Source: Klebsiella pneumoniae
GTDB taxonomy: Bacteria; Pseudomonadota; Gammaproteobacteria; Enterobacterales; Enterobacteriaceae
NCBI RefSeq assembly: GCF_000742135.1
Contig: NZ_KN046818.1
Location: 2,400,600 to 2,464,599 of the forward strand
Direction of reading: 5' to 3'
Length of the DNA: 64,000 nucleotides
Shown here: positions 38,391 through 46,394 of the stretch, one piece after another
Numbering within the stretch: position 1 is the stretch's first letter
How the letters are laid out: each line of letters opens with the position of its first letter
Position numbers and translations under genes: made by a program
The notes under the pieces: generated by a model
Seen by the model: the letters and a program-made list of their open reading frames with translations, nothing else
What the model was told of the DNA's origin: nothing
Database searches by the model: none

Positions 38391-38837
38391 ATGGAAATGG
38401 TCCTTAGAGCCGCAGCAATCTATCTGATCCTGTTGATTATTTTTAAGATTGCCGGCAGAAGAACCCTGATGCAATTAACCAACTTTGACCTGATACTGTT
38501 GCTGATTATCAGCGAAGCCACCCAGCAGGCGATGCTCAGCACAGACTATTCGGTTACCGGGTCGATGCTGACTATCGTTACCCTGGTTAGTATTGATATT
38601 TTGTTCGGCTATATTAAGAAAAAATTTGCTCAGGCAGAAAATTTTCTCGATGGTACGCCGGTTATCGTGGTGGAAAATGGTGCTGTCATCGACGAGAAGA
38701 TTAAGCTCGTCAATATCTCTGTCGATGATATCCTGCTGGCGGCCAGGCAGCACCATGGCATTTATGAATTGAAAGCGATCAAATTCGCTATTCTCGAGCG
38801 TAACGGCCAGATATCCATTATTCCTGAGCAGGAATAG
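38391..38837 (+). CDS. DUF421/YetF-family membrane protein
   Basis: 148 residues: about three membrane helices, with the family motif KIAGRRTLMQLTNFDLILLL near residues 21-40, then a soluble domain (FLDGTPVIVVENGAVIDEK). Similar to E. coli YcaP and Bacillus YetF; role unknown, though some members bear on envelope stress. RBS AGGAG precedes the ATG. Confidence 0.83.
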   Translation: MEMVLRAAAIYLILLIIFKIAGRRTLMQLTNFDLILLLIISEATQQAMLSTDYSVTGSMLTIVTLVSIDILFGYIKKKFAQAENFLDGTPVIVVENGAVIDEKIKLVNISVDDILLAARQHHGIYELKAIKFAILERNGQISIIPEQE

Positions 38838-38848
38838 TATCGGCTTCG

Positions 38849-38944
38849 CTATTTATCACGCTCCGGTTGTTTATCACCTGATTCCGGAGCGCGAGTGGCG
38901 TCATCCTCTTCTTTTTCACCGTTAACAACGTTCAACATTAACAT
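38849..38944 (-). CDS. Very small acidic protein of 31 residues
   Basis: A GAGGAGGAAAA site stands directly before the ATG at 38944. The peptide starts MLMLNVVNGEKEEDDATRAP and ends in KQPERDK; after the first seven residues it is entirely charged. Its composition is like the 48-residue protein at 37168-37314. It ends 11 bases from the DUF421 stop, convergent. The strong ribosome site is the main support. Confidence 0.5.
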   Translation of the reverse strand: MLMLNVVNGEKEEDDATRAPESGDKQPERDK

Positions 38945-39155
38945 TTTTCCTCCTCGCTGGTTGTCAGGGATCCTACAAATTATAGAACGCCTTCGCCGAA
39001 GTATGCAGGATCTGCCGAAACTAACCAGGAGATGCCGCCTGATTCACATTGCGCTTATTCCAGGATATTTCCCACCTCGTCATTGCCATTGGTGAGAAAT
39101 AATTAACCGATCCGTACAGTCAATATTGTGAAAGCCAAAACATAATGAGGTCACT

Positions 39156-40151
39156 ATGTCTGTGATGGTTATTACCGGTGGAACCGCGGGAGCGGGCAAA
39201 GCTACCGCGCTGCGTTTCGCCCGCGCTGGATATCACGTGGCGCTGATCGCCCGAGACGAAACGGGTTTACAGGAGACGCAACAGGCCTGTGAACGGTTTG
39301 GCATTAAAACGCTGGCTATTAGCGCCGATGTCGTCGATGCCGGGGCGCTGCAGCGCGCCGCCGCCGAGGTGGAAACCACCCTCGGGGCAATCGACGTCTG
39401 GATCAACAACGCCATGACCACCGTGCTGGCGCCCTTTCGTCAGATGAGCGAGGAGGAGTTTCGCCGGGTGACGGAGGTGACCTATCTCGGGTACGTGAAC
39501 GGCACCCGCGCAGCGCTGGAGGTCATGATCCCCCGGGATCGGGGGGTGATTATTCAGGCCGGCTCGGCGCTGGCCTGGCGTTCAATCCCACTGCAGTCGG
39601 CTTACTGCGGAGCGAAAGCGGCGATCCGCGGCTTTACCGATGCCGTGCGAACCGAACTGATGCATGAGAAAAGCCACATCCAGTTGACCATGGTGCAACT
39701 GCCGGGGATGAACACCGCCCAGTTTGGCTGGGCGCGAAACAAAATGGATCAGGCCATGCAGCCGGTGCCCCCGGTCTATCAGCCGGAAGTCGCCGCCGAG
39801 GCTATTTACAGCGTCATCCAGCGCCCGGTCAACGAGCTGTGGGTCGGAAAAAGCACCATCCAGTCGATCCTCGGCCAGGTCTTCTTCCCTCGCCTGCTCG
39901 ATCGGCTGATGGTGAAAAAAGCGTGGGAGGGACAGTTTACCGGTCAGCCAAAGTCGTCAGACCAACAGGACGACCTGTTCACGCCGGTGCGCGGCAATCA
40001 TCCGGGCCACGGCCCCTTTAACGATGGCGCACGGCGTAAAGCAGTCACCATCAGCGCCGATCTCCCGGGTAAAGTCGCCGCCGGCGTCGGGGTAGCGGTG
40101 GCGACGATGGCGCTGCGGGCGTTGTTCCGTCGTTCCGGAAAACGGCGCTAA
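39156..40151 (+). CDS. Short-chain dehydrogenase with a C-terminal extension
   Basis: 331 residues. Rossmann start TGGTAGAGKATA, NNAMT where NNAG is usual, and the catalytic YCGAK with Ser upstream (QAGSALAWRS). The SDR core ends near residue 240; an extra 90 residues follow, ending in a probable membrane helix (VGVAVATMALRALF) and basic tail. NAD(P)-dependent; substrate unknown. It converges with the GH13 gene, overlapping by 4 bases. Confidence 0.84.
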   Translation: MSVMVITGGTAGAGKATALRFARAGYHVALIARDETGLQETQQACERFGIKTLAISADVVDAGALQRAAAEVETTLGAIDVWINNAMTTVLAPFRQMSEEEFRRVTEVTYLGYVNGTRAALEVMIPRDRGVIIQAGSALAWRSIPLQSAYCGAKAAIRGFTDAVRTELMHEKSHIQLTMVQLPGMNTAQFGWARNKMDQAMQPVPPVYQPEVAAEAIYSVIQRPVNELWVGKSTIQSILGQVFFPRLLDRLMVKKAWEGQFTGQPKSSDQQDDLFTPVRGNHPGHGPFNDGARRKAVTISADLPGKVAAGVGVAVATMALRALFRRSGKRR

Positions 40152-41773
40152 CTCAGGCTGCGGCTGAACCAACGGTAACCATACCCGGAGAGTGCCAGCC
40201 GCGCATCTTTCCCGCCGTGCAGGCCATCCTGATAGAGCTTATCTTCCAGAATTGGGCTCCAGTAGCCCTCGGCCAGCGTCGGGAGCAGGACCTCTACCGC
40301 CTGCTGGCTGCAGTTGGCCAGCATCAGTACCTCCCGCGATTCGCTGCGATAGAGCAAGCCCAGCACCGCGTCGGGCTTTAGGGTAAGGAGAGTAAAAGGG
40401 AGGGATCCCGGTTCAGTATATTCCGTGCGCGCCAATACCATATTGCGTACCCGATGCAGCAGCGACCTGGGATGGCGCAGCGCCGTTTCGACATTGATCC
40501 GTTGGTAGCGGAACCGCCCGCTGGCCACCGGTTTTACCGGCAAATCATCCCGCGCCGCCCGGGAAAAGCCGGCGTTGGCCGCGGCCGACCACTGCATCGG
40601 CGTTCTGACCGCGTAACGCTCCGGTAAGGAGAGATCATCACCCATGCCAATCTCGTCGCCATAGCGCATCACCGGCACGCCGGGCAGCGCCAGCAGGATA
40701 GCATGGGCTAACGCTATGCGTCGGGTATCGCCGTCCAGCATCGGCGCCAGTCTTCGGCGTACGCCGCGCTGGTAAACGGACATCGATTTATCAGGGGCAA
40801 AGGTGCGGATAACCTGGCGCTTGTTGCGCTCGCCAATCCCCTCAAGATCCAGTTCATCATGGTTGCGCAGCCAGTTGACGAAGCAGCACCCGTCCGGCGG
40901 GGTCACCATCGCCTGCAGGGCCTTCACCACCGGCGCGGCGCGCTGCTGCGCCAGGCTGAGGTAGAGGTATTTGTTAAGCCAGAAATTAAGCACCATCTGC
41001 AGCCGATCGCCCTGGCCGAAATAATGACGGTAATCTTCTACCGCGACGTCCACTTCCCCCAGGAGTATCGCATCGGGATTGAGGCGCTGTACAACCTGCC
41101 GGAGATGGGTCAGCAGCGGGTAGCCGCGCGTCTCGTCGCCCTTTCCGGCCTGCTTGACCAGATGTGACGCGGCATCGAGACGAAAGCCAGACACCCCAGC
41201 CTGCAGCCAGAAGGTGATAATGTTTTCGATTTCAGCGATCACCGGCGGATGGGCGAGATTCAGGTCGGGCTCGTGGTGATAAAACATGTGGCGATAATAT
41301 TGCCCAGCCTGTTCGTCCCAGCGCCAGACGCTCTCCTCAACGCCGGGAAACATGGGAGGATCGTCGTTTTCCGGCGGCCGATTGGCCCACAGATAATACG
41401 GCCGCCACGGCGACCGGGGATCGCGTCGCGCCGCCTGGAACCACGGGTGCTGCGCGGAGGTGTGCTGGATCACCAGCTCAACGATCACCCGCAGTCCCAG
41501 CTCGCGGGCGCGGGCAATCAGCTCAATCACGTCAGCGATAGTGCCGAACCGCGGATCGGGCTGCAGATGATCGCTGATATCATAGCCATCATCCTGCAGA
41601 GGAGTGAGATAGAACGGAGTCAGCCAGAGCACCGTCGCTCCGAGGCTGCGAATGTAGTGTAGCTTTTGGCGAATGCCCGCGAGATCGCCAAAACCATCGC
41701 CATTGGCATCATAAAAGAGCGAACTGTCAACCTGATAGATGACCGCTCTGTGAAACCACTCTTCCCGTTGCAT
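40148..41773 (-). CDS. GH13 alpha-glucan enzyme, trehalose-synthase-like
   Basis: 541 residues. The N-terminus (FHRAVIYQVDSSLFYDANGDGFGDLAGI) and LRNHDEL motif match maltose-trehalose isomerase TreS (GH13_16). Catalytic residues are in place: nucleophile Asp200 (GFRLDAAS), acid/base Glu240 (LLGEVDV), stabiliser Asp306 (LRNHDEL). Conserved region I, normally D-x-V-x-N-H, reads E99-L-V-I-Q103-H104 here. No maltokinase domain is fused. ATG follows GAGGTGAG. The setting among osmotic-stress-type genes supports a compatible-solute role, but the exact reaction is not certain. Confidence 0.78.
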   Translation of the reverse strand: MQREEWFHRAVIYQVDSSLFYDANGDGFGDLAGIRQKLHYIRSLGATVLWLTPFYLTPLQDDGYDISDHLQPDPRFGTIADVIELIARARELGLRVIVELVIQHTSAQHPWFQAARRDPRSPWRPYYLWANRPPENDDPPMFPGVEESVWRWDEQAGQYYRHMFYHHEPDLNLAHPPVIAEIENIITFWLQAGVSGFRLDAASHLVKQAGKGDETRGYPLLTHLRQVVQRLNPDAILLGEVDVAVEDYRHYFGQGDRLQMVLNFWLNKYLYLSLAQQRAAPVVKALQAMVTPPDGCCFVNWLRNHDELDLEGIGERNKRQVIRTFAPDKSMSVYQRGVRRRLAPMLDGDTRRIALAHAILLALPGVPVMRYGDEIGMGDDLSLPERYAVRTPMQWSAAANAGFSRAARDDLPVKPVASGRFRYQRINVETALRHPRSLLHRVRNMVLARTEYTEPGSLPFTLLTLKPDAVLGLLYRSESREVLMLANCSQQAVEVLLPTLAEGYWSPILEDKLYQDGLHGGKDARLALSGYGYRWFSRSLS

Positions 41774-41812
41774 CACTCTCACCTCGCGTTCTGCCCGTCC
41801 CTGTCAGCCGCC

Positions 41813-41995
41813 TCAGCGCGATCCGGACCCCGCCCCGGCCTTCGCGCGCGGTTTGCCGACAGGCGATACGGGATTGCGTTCCGCTGGTAGCATCCTGTTC
41901 GCTACCGCGTCCACCAGCGCCTGCTGCCTGGCGGTTAATACCAGCGGAACCTCTTCCTCGGCGGCGAGGAGCGCGATGGTTTGCCGTTTGACCAT
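41813..41995 (-). CDS. Small hypothetical protein of 60 residues
   Basis: Begins MVKRQTIALLAAEEEVPLVL and ends in a basic, Gly/Ser-rich tail (KPRAKAGAGSGSR). GGAG lies 8 bases ahead. It falls 16 bases downstream of the DUF892 gene and 39 bases upstream of the GH13 gene on the same strand, so it probably belongs to that operon. No family recognised. Confidence 0.55.
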   Translation of the reverse strand: MVKRQTIALLAAEEEVPLVLTARQQALVDAVANRMLPAERNPVSPVGKPRAKAGAGSGSR

Positions 41996-42011
41996 AGCGT
42001 TCTCCGGCGGC

Positions 42012-42518
42012 TTAATGCCCGGCCTCAACGCCAGGCATATCGGTATCCATAAGATATTGCCCGGTCAGCGCTGGCAGATAATGGAGCAGCCAATCAGCCA
42101 TTCCTCTCTCTTCAGCCAGGATACCCTCCAGTGTATGCATCGCGCTGTGGTCGCCTACTCTTTTCGCCGCCGTTAATAAAGCGGTATAGCAGGCGACCTC
42201 AAAATGGGCAAAAACGTAGGCAGTGATAATCACTTTAATAACCTCATCACCGGGCAGCATGATGCCAATGGTCTGTCCTAACGCCGCCACCCGGCTCATC
42301 GCATCCTTCAGCGCAGAGCGGGAAATATGGTTGCGGGCGATGATATCCTGCAGGGCGGACAATTGCCGTCGGGTTTCATAGAGATGTTGTTCAAGGCGGG
42401 TGCGTAACTGCGGTTCATTATCGAGGCGTCTGATGGTGGCCACCAGCAGCGACTCAGCCTGTTTTTCCATGGCATGCGCATCGCGAAGCCAGTTGTGATA
42501 ATTTTCAATATCCGTCAT
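42012..42518 (-). CDS. Ferritin-like DUF892 protein (YciE/YciF type)
   Basis: 168 residues, predicted all-helical. The pattern of Glu/His pairs (HAMEKQAESLL, EQHLYETRRQ, HFEVACYTAL, EERGMADWL) is that of the DUF892 di-iron-like four-helix bundle. YciE/YciF are induced by osmotic and other stress in enterics. ATG at 42518 lies just after GAGGTG; a GTG at 42524 is in frame. Confidence 0.85.
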   Translation of the reverse strand: MTDIENYHNWLRDAHAMEKQAESLLVATIRRLDNEPQLRTRLEQHLYETRRQLSALQDIIARNHISRSALKDAMSRVAALGQTIGIMLPGDEVIKVIITAYVFAHFEVACYTALLTAAKRVGDHSAMHTLEGILAEERGMADWLLHYLPALTGQYLMDTDMPGVEAGH

Positions 42519-42541
42519 ATACACCTCTGATCATTAACCTT

Positions 42542-42757
42542 TTATTTTGACGTGGAATCTTCACTCTCTTCCGCCGCCTGGTCAGCTCGCGCTGCGCTAT
42601 ATCCGGATAAATGGCCAACAATATTGGCATAAATACTGATGAGAATGACCCACAGTACGCTGTCTTTCCACCAGATTAACGAGGGTATCGCCAGACCCAC
42701 CCACATAACGGCGGCGACAAGATGACAGCGCTTAATAAACACTGGCGTCAACTTCAT
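42542..42757 (-). CDS. Small membrane protein of 71 residues
   Basis: Two hydrophobic segments (CHLVAAVMWVGLAIPSLIWW and VLWVILISIYANIVGHL) and an acidic C-terminus. It is 23 bases upstream of the DUF892 gene on the same strand and probably starts the operon that runs through DUF892, the 60-residue protein and the GH13 gene. No family recognised. Confidence 0.65.
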   Translation of the reverse strand: MKLTPVFIKRCHLVAAVMWVGLAIPSLIWWKDSVLWVILISIYANIVGHLSGYSAARADQAAEESEDSTSK

Positions 42758-43051
42758 TTTATTACCTTAGGACCGAACAATATTGAGCGACCATTTTATC
42801 GACGCTCTGACCGCAGCATCAGGCGCTAAACCTTACGCTGAAAATGTCTTTCTTTTGCCTAAGCATAAAAAAGAAAACAGCGTTGCGTATTGTCCCGTTC
42901 CGTTATTTTCTGTCTTTACCGTCCGGCTAATTTATTGCCGCTGCGGCCGTCTTTTATTGCTAGTGATGCGGCGATTTCCTCCTCACCTTTTAGTTTCCCC
43001 ACATCGCGGATAATGAATGTCGTTATAGATAAATAAACCCTGAATATGCAG

Positions 43052-43081
43052 AAACCTGCGGACCATCTGGCCCACAGGTTT
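43052..43081 (-). terminator. Hairpin downstream of the KGG-repeat gene
   Basis: AAACCTG and CAGGTTT pair across a GC-rich 16-base interior that itself can pair partly. It sits about 40 bases beyond the KGG-repeat gene stop. The rest of 42758-43051 contains no gene I can support. Confidence 0.4.
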
Positions 43082-43122
43082 TGTCTCAACGCCGATTTGT
43101 CGGCGTCACAGCTCATCAGTCG

Positions 43123-43308
43123 CTAGCTGTCACCGGATTTACGGCCGCCGCCATGACTGTTCTTACCACCCTTCTTACCGGCTTCGGATGCACGCTCAGG
43201 ATCATTTTTAAAGTTCCCGCCGCTGTGCTGTCCGCCTTTACGCCCGGCTTCGGATGCTTTCTCACGATCTTCTGCAAAATTACCTGAACCGCCTCTATGC
43301 TCTGCCAT
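43123..43308 (-). CDS. ymdF: KGG-repeat (con-10 type) stress protein, YmdF-like
   Basis: 61 residues. Two and a half copies of the stress-induced acidophilic repeat (NFAEDREKASEAGRKGG, NFKNDPERASEAGKKGG), preceded by MAEHRGGSG. Nearly identical in plan to E. coli YmdF and YciG. Highly hydrophilic, probably disordered. ATG follows AAGGTGAAAA. In E. coli these are stationary-phase genes, and yciG neighbours DUF892 genes, as here. Confidence 0.88.
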   Translation of the reverse strand: MAEHRGGSGNFAEDREKASEAGRKGGQHSGGNFKNDPERASEAGKKGGKNSHGGGRKSGDS

Positions 43309-43460
43309 AATTTTCACCTTTGGTTTGATCAATATCGGTTGGTAAATGGAAAATGACCCTGTTACAAATCATCGCCCTCGATATCTAACACTAGAGGAAT
43401 GCCTGCAGGAGTCAAATTAATTTCAGATACCCATCCGCGCACTGACAAAATAAAGCTTTA

Positions 43461-43682
43461 CTAACGAAGCGGTAAGATAAAATATACCTCACACAACTCC
43501 TTTATTTGACGTAGGTTATGTTCACCGGCGGGTAAAACAGAATCGTCCAACGGCCGTTTGTAAAAAAATGCAAACGATTTAATGAATAAATATTTCTTTA
43601 TCTCGCGGAACACAACCCCAGGAATATTACCCCTAAAGAGGTATAATCTTATAGGCCATGATTTGCGAATGAACATCTTCAT
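43461..43682 (-). CDS. Doubtful 73-residue ORF in an AT-rich gap
   Basis: Basic and aromatic-rich, with no clear ribosome site and no recognised family. It overlaps a plus-strand open frame (43582-43785) of equal quality. The stretch 43309-43800 is visibly more AT-rich than its surroundings, so either frame may be chance. Confidence 0.2.
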   Translation of the reverse strand: MKMFIRKSWPIRLYLFRGNIPGVVFREIKKYLFIKSFAFFYKRPLDDSVLPAGEHNLRQIKELCEVYFILPLR

Positions 43683-43799
43683 CGTTTATTCAGGCAGCAC
43701 CTTCATCGTAACTCGAGAAAAAGATCATGCGCGTTACGAAAATAGCCCTCGGTCCTTGATTAAGGATGGAATAATCCTAATTTAACGTCAGCAATAATA

Positions 43800-43953
43800 A
43801 CGCAACGCTATCCCCCGAAATACGCCAAGGATCAGTCGGTTAAGGCATACCGTTACGCCTACGGTTGGCCATTGACTGCGATGTTGCGAGTCATTCAGGG
43901 GCTGTCGCCAGGAGAAGCTGACCTATTCTTAGAGCTGGCCCGTTCTGTCTGAA
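43800..43953 (+). pseudogene. Possible C-terminal gene remnant before the SDR
   Basis: A frame without a start codon reads QRYPPKYAKDQSVKAYRYAYG, then MLRVIQGLSPGEADLFLELARSV, to a TGA at 43951-43953. It looks like the tail of a soluble helical protein. I do not recognise it. A short peptide from the ATG at 43881 is an alternative. Confidence 0.3.
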
Positions 43954-43963
43954 GGAGATGACT

Positions 43964-44878
43964 ATGCAAGATGAAAAACCGCCAATGAAGAAGTTACCCA
44001 CCTCCATGTTGCCAGAAGAGACGGCTCCACGTCCGGAGTTCCCGGAGCAAGAACAAACCCCGCCGGGTCTGGATGCGGAAATGGAGCCATCCCCGGACCA
44101 CGGTGAAACCAGCTACACCGGCTCCGGGCGACTGGCCGGTAAGAAAGCGTTAATTACCGGCGGCGACTCCGGTATTGGCCGTGCGGTGGCGATCGCCTTT
44201 GCCCGCGAAGGTGCCGACGTCGCGATAAACTATCTGCCCGAAGAGCAAAAGGATGCGGATGAAGTTATTGCCCTGATCAAAGCCGAAGGGCGCACCGCGG
44301 TCGCCCTCCCGGGTGATATTCGCTCAGAATCCTTCTGCCAGTCGCTGGTGGCCGACGCGGTGGAACAGCTGGGAGGTCTGAGCATCCTGGTTAATAACGC
44401 CGGGCGTCAGCAATACTGTGAAACCCTTGAGGAACTCACTACCGAAGATTTCGACGCTACCTTTAAAACCAACGTCTACGCGCCGTTCTGGATCACCCGC
44501 GCCGCACTGCCTCACCTCCAGGCCGGAAGCGCGATTATCAATACCACCTCGGTGCAGGCGTATAAACCCAGCCCGATCCTGCTCGATTATGCGCAGACCA
44601 AAGCCTGTCTCGCGATCTTCACTAAATCGCTGGCTAAACAGGTGGCGAAACGAGGCATTCGCGTGAACGCCGTAGCGCCTGGCCCTTACTGGACGGTGCT
44701 GCAATCCAGCGGCGGCCAGCCGGACGAGAAGGTGAAACAGTTTGGCAAAGACACGCCGATGGGGCGCCCGGGGCAACCGGTAGAGATCGCCCCGCTGTAT
44801 GTCACCCTGGCATCCGATGCCTGCTCATATACCTCCGGACAGGTGTGGTGTTCTGACGGCGGGGATGGTGTGGTCTAA
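43964..44878 (+). CDS. Short-chain dehydrogenase, YghA-like
   Basis: 304 residues. A 55-residue proline- and glutamate-rich N-terminal extension ends in SYTGSGRLAGKKALITGGDSGIGRA, as in E. coli YghA (NADP-dependent aldehyde reductase) and Bacillus general-stress SDRs. NNAGRQQYC and YAQTKAC carry the SDR motifs; ITTSSIQAY-like region is INTTSVQAY. AAGGAG lies 6 bases ahead of the ATG at 43964, so the ATG at 43958 within the ribosome-site spacer is rejected. A terminator follows. Confidence 0.87.
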   Translation: MQDEKPPMKKLPTSMLPEETAPRPEFPEQEQTPPGLDAEMEPSPDHGETSYTGSGRLAGKKALITGGDSGIGRAVAIAFAREGADVAINYLPEEQKDADEVIALIKAEGRTAVALPGDIRSESFCQSLVADAVEQLGGLSILVNNAGRQQYCETLEELTTEDFDATFKTNVYAPFWITRAALPHLQAGSAIINTTSVQAYKPSPILLDYAQTKACLAIFTKSLAKQVAKRGIRVNAVAPGPYWTVLQSSGGQPDEKVKQFGKDTPMGRPGQPVEIAPLYVTLASDACSYTSGQVWCSDGGDGVV

Positions 44879-44888
44879 GCCTCCCGGC

Positions 44889-44922
44889 ATACCGACGCGC
44901 GCCAGCGCGCGCCGGTATTTTC
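44889..44922 (+). terminator. Rho-independent terminator after the YghA-like SDR
   Basis: ATACCG with CGCGCGC pairs with GCGCGCG and CGGTAT across a small loop, followed by TTTT. It lies 10 bases beyond the stop. Confidence 0.8.
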
Positions 44923-45074
44923 CCGGCCAACCCTTGCGGCTATATACTGGCCCCTCGCCTCCCGGTTGCGGCAATTTTTTCTTTCCTCCACTCCGCTACT
45001 CTGGCCGCATGCTATGATGTCCGCCCGCCGCTGTGCGCTAACCCTGGCCCCGACGCCACCCCTGAGGACGACAG

Positions 45075-45320
45075 ATGAGTAATGACATCCCCCTGAAATT
45101 TTATGACATCGTGGACGAATACGAGACCGAAGCGGCTGCGCCGGTAAAGGATGAAGAACGCGATGCGCTGGCGCGCTATTTCCAACTGCTGATTGCGCGG
45201 TTAACTAATAACGAAGAGATTGACGAAGAGGCGCAGCGAGAAATGGCCCGCGAGGCGGCCATTAACGAAGACCGCATTGACGATATCGCTAATTTCCTTA
45301 ATCAGTGGGGCAACGAATAA
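45075..45320 (+). CDS. ymjA: DUF2543 protein YmjA
   Basis: 81 residues, the length of E. coli YmjA, with the matching start [19 protein letters not shown] and end [11 protein letters not shown]. Acidic and helical; function unknown. GAGGACGACAG precedes the ATG. A bidirectional hairpin follows. Confidence 0.85.
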   Translation: MSNDIPLKFYDIVDEYETEAAAPVKDEERDALARYFQLLIARLTNNEEIDEEAQREMAREAAINEDRIDDIANFLNQWGNE

Positions 45321-45336
45321 AGCTCAACGTCAGCCT

Positions 45337-45361
45337 ACCGGCGGAATTGCCTTCCGCCGGT
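45337..45361. terminator. Bidirectional hairpin between ymjA and a LysR gene
   Basis: ACCGGCGGAA and TTCCGCCGGT make a perfect 10-bp stem with a 5-base loop in a convergent intergenic region. No strong T run on either side. Confidence 0.65.
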
Positions 45362-45387
45362 GCTGTCGGGGCGCGAAGCGCCAAGAC

Positions 45388-46281
45388 TCAGCCGTGGCCA
45401 GTCTCCTCTCCCAGACGCCTCTGCAGCGCATCAAGAAATAGCGGTAATCCGTCAGATTGGTAGTCGCGGGAAAGATAGATGCCGTAAACGCTCAACGCCT
45501 TTGGCGTCCACTCCGGAAGCACCACCTCCAGCGTGCCGCTGGCAATCGCGCCCCGGGCCTCCAGTTCGGGAAGCATCGCAATGCCGCACCCGGCAACCGC
45601 CGCCTCCAGCAGCAATGAAGATATCCCTGCGCTCAGATTACCGTTCACCGCCACCGACGCTTCCCGCCCCTGCGCATCGCTGAACTGCCAGTGCTGGCTG
45701 GCGAAATGGCTGTATAGCAGGCAGTTATGTCGTTGCAGATCGTCGGGCGTCGTCAATGGGCCATGCTGGCGCATCCAGCCCGGCGCGGCGCAGAGCAGCG
45801 AACGGCACACTCCGAGGCGACGAGCGATGGCCCCCGCCTCCGGGTTGTCGGTAATGCGAATGGCCACGTCGATACGCTCGCCGATCAGGCTGACCGGATG
45901 GTTATTGATATCCAGCTCCAGGCGCAGTAGTGGATAGCGGGCGAGAAAGTCCGGCAGCAGCGGAGAGATCAGCTGCATGGCGGTAAAGTGCGCGCAGGCG
46001 ACGCGCAGTGTGCCGCTGGGATCGGCCCGCTGACGCTCGCCGGCGATTTCATCGGCGATCCGCGTCAAACCGCGGGTCTTGAGCAACACCTTCTCCCCGG
46101 CCGGGGTCAGCGTCAGCCGCCGGGTTGAGCGATGGATCAGCCGGGCGCCGGCCCAGCTCTCCATTTGTTCCAGATAGCGGCTCACCATCGGGCGCGACAT
46201 CCCCAGCGCCCGCGCCGCGGCGCTAAGACTTCCCAGCTCGCAGATGCGCAGATACACCTGCGCAGCAATCACCCTGTCCAT
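45388..46281 (-). CDS. LysR-family regulator divergent from an exported MBL protein
   Basis: 297 residues. Helix-turn-helix (YLRICELGSLSAAARALGMSRPMVSRYLEQME) and a CrgA/AaeR-type effector domain. The ATG at 46281 follows a GGGGGAG run; upstream open codons to 46371 are part of the divergent promoter region. It is separated by 113 bases from the MBL gene, which it likely controls. Confidence 0.84.
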   Translation of the reverse strand: MDRVIAAQVYLRICELGSLSAAARALGMSRPMVSRYLEQMESWAGARLIHRSTRRLTLTPAGEKVLLKTRGLTRIADEIAGERQRADPSGTLRVACAHFTAMQLISPLLPDFLARYPLLRLELDINNHPVSLIGERIDVAIRITDNPEAGAIARRLGVCRSLLCAAPGWMRQHGPLTTPDDLQRHNCLLYSHFASQHWQFSDAQGREASVAVNGNLSAGISSLLLEAAVAGCGIAMLPELEARGAIASGTLEVVLPEWTPKALSVYGIYLSRDYQSDGLPLFLDALQRRLGEETGHG

Positions 46282-46394
46282 CACTCCCCCTGATCTGCAC
46301 GTTTTATGAAACTCAGCATCTCTTGTTTCAGGAATTTTATCAAATAGCGAAATCCGTACAATGGAACGCATTCACCTGTTACTGAGAATAAATC

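Noticed and set aside
42783-43116. Opposed short open frames, one with an internal AGGAGG on the minus strand
   Set aside because: The AGGAGG is not followed by a usable start codon, and neither frame looks protein-like throughout.
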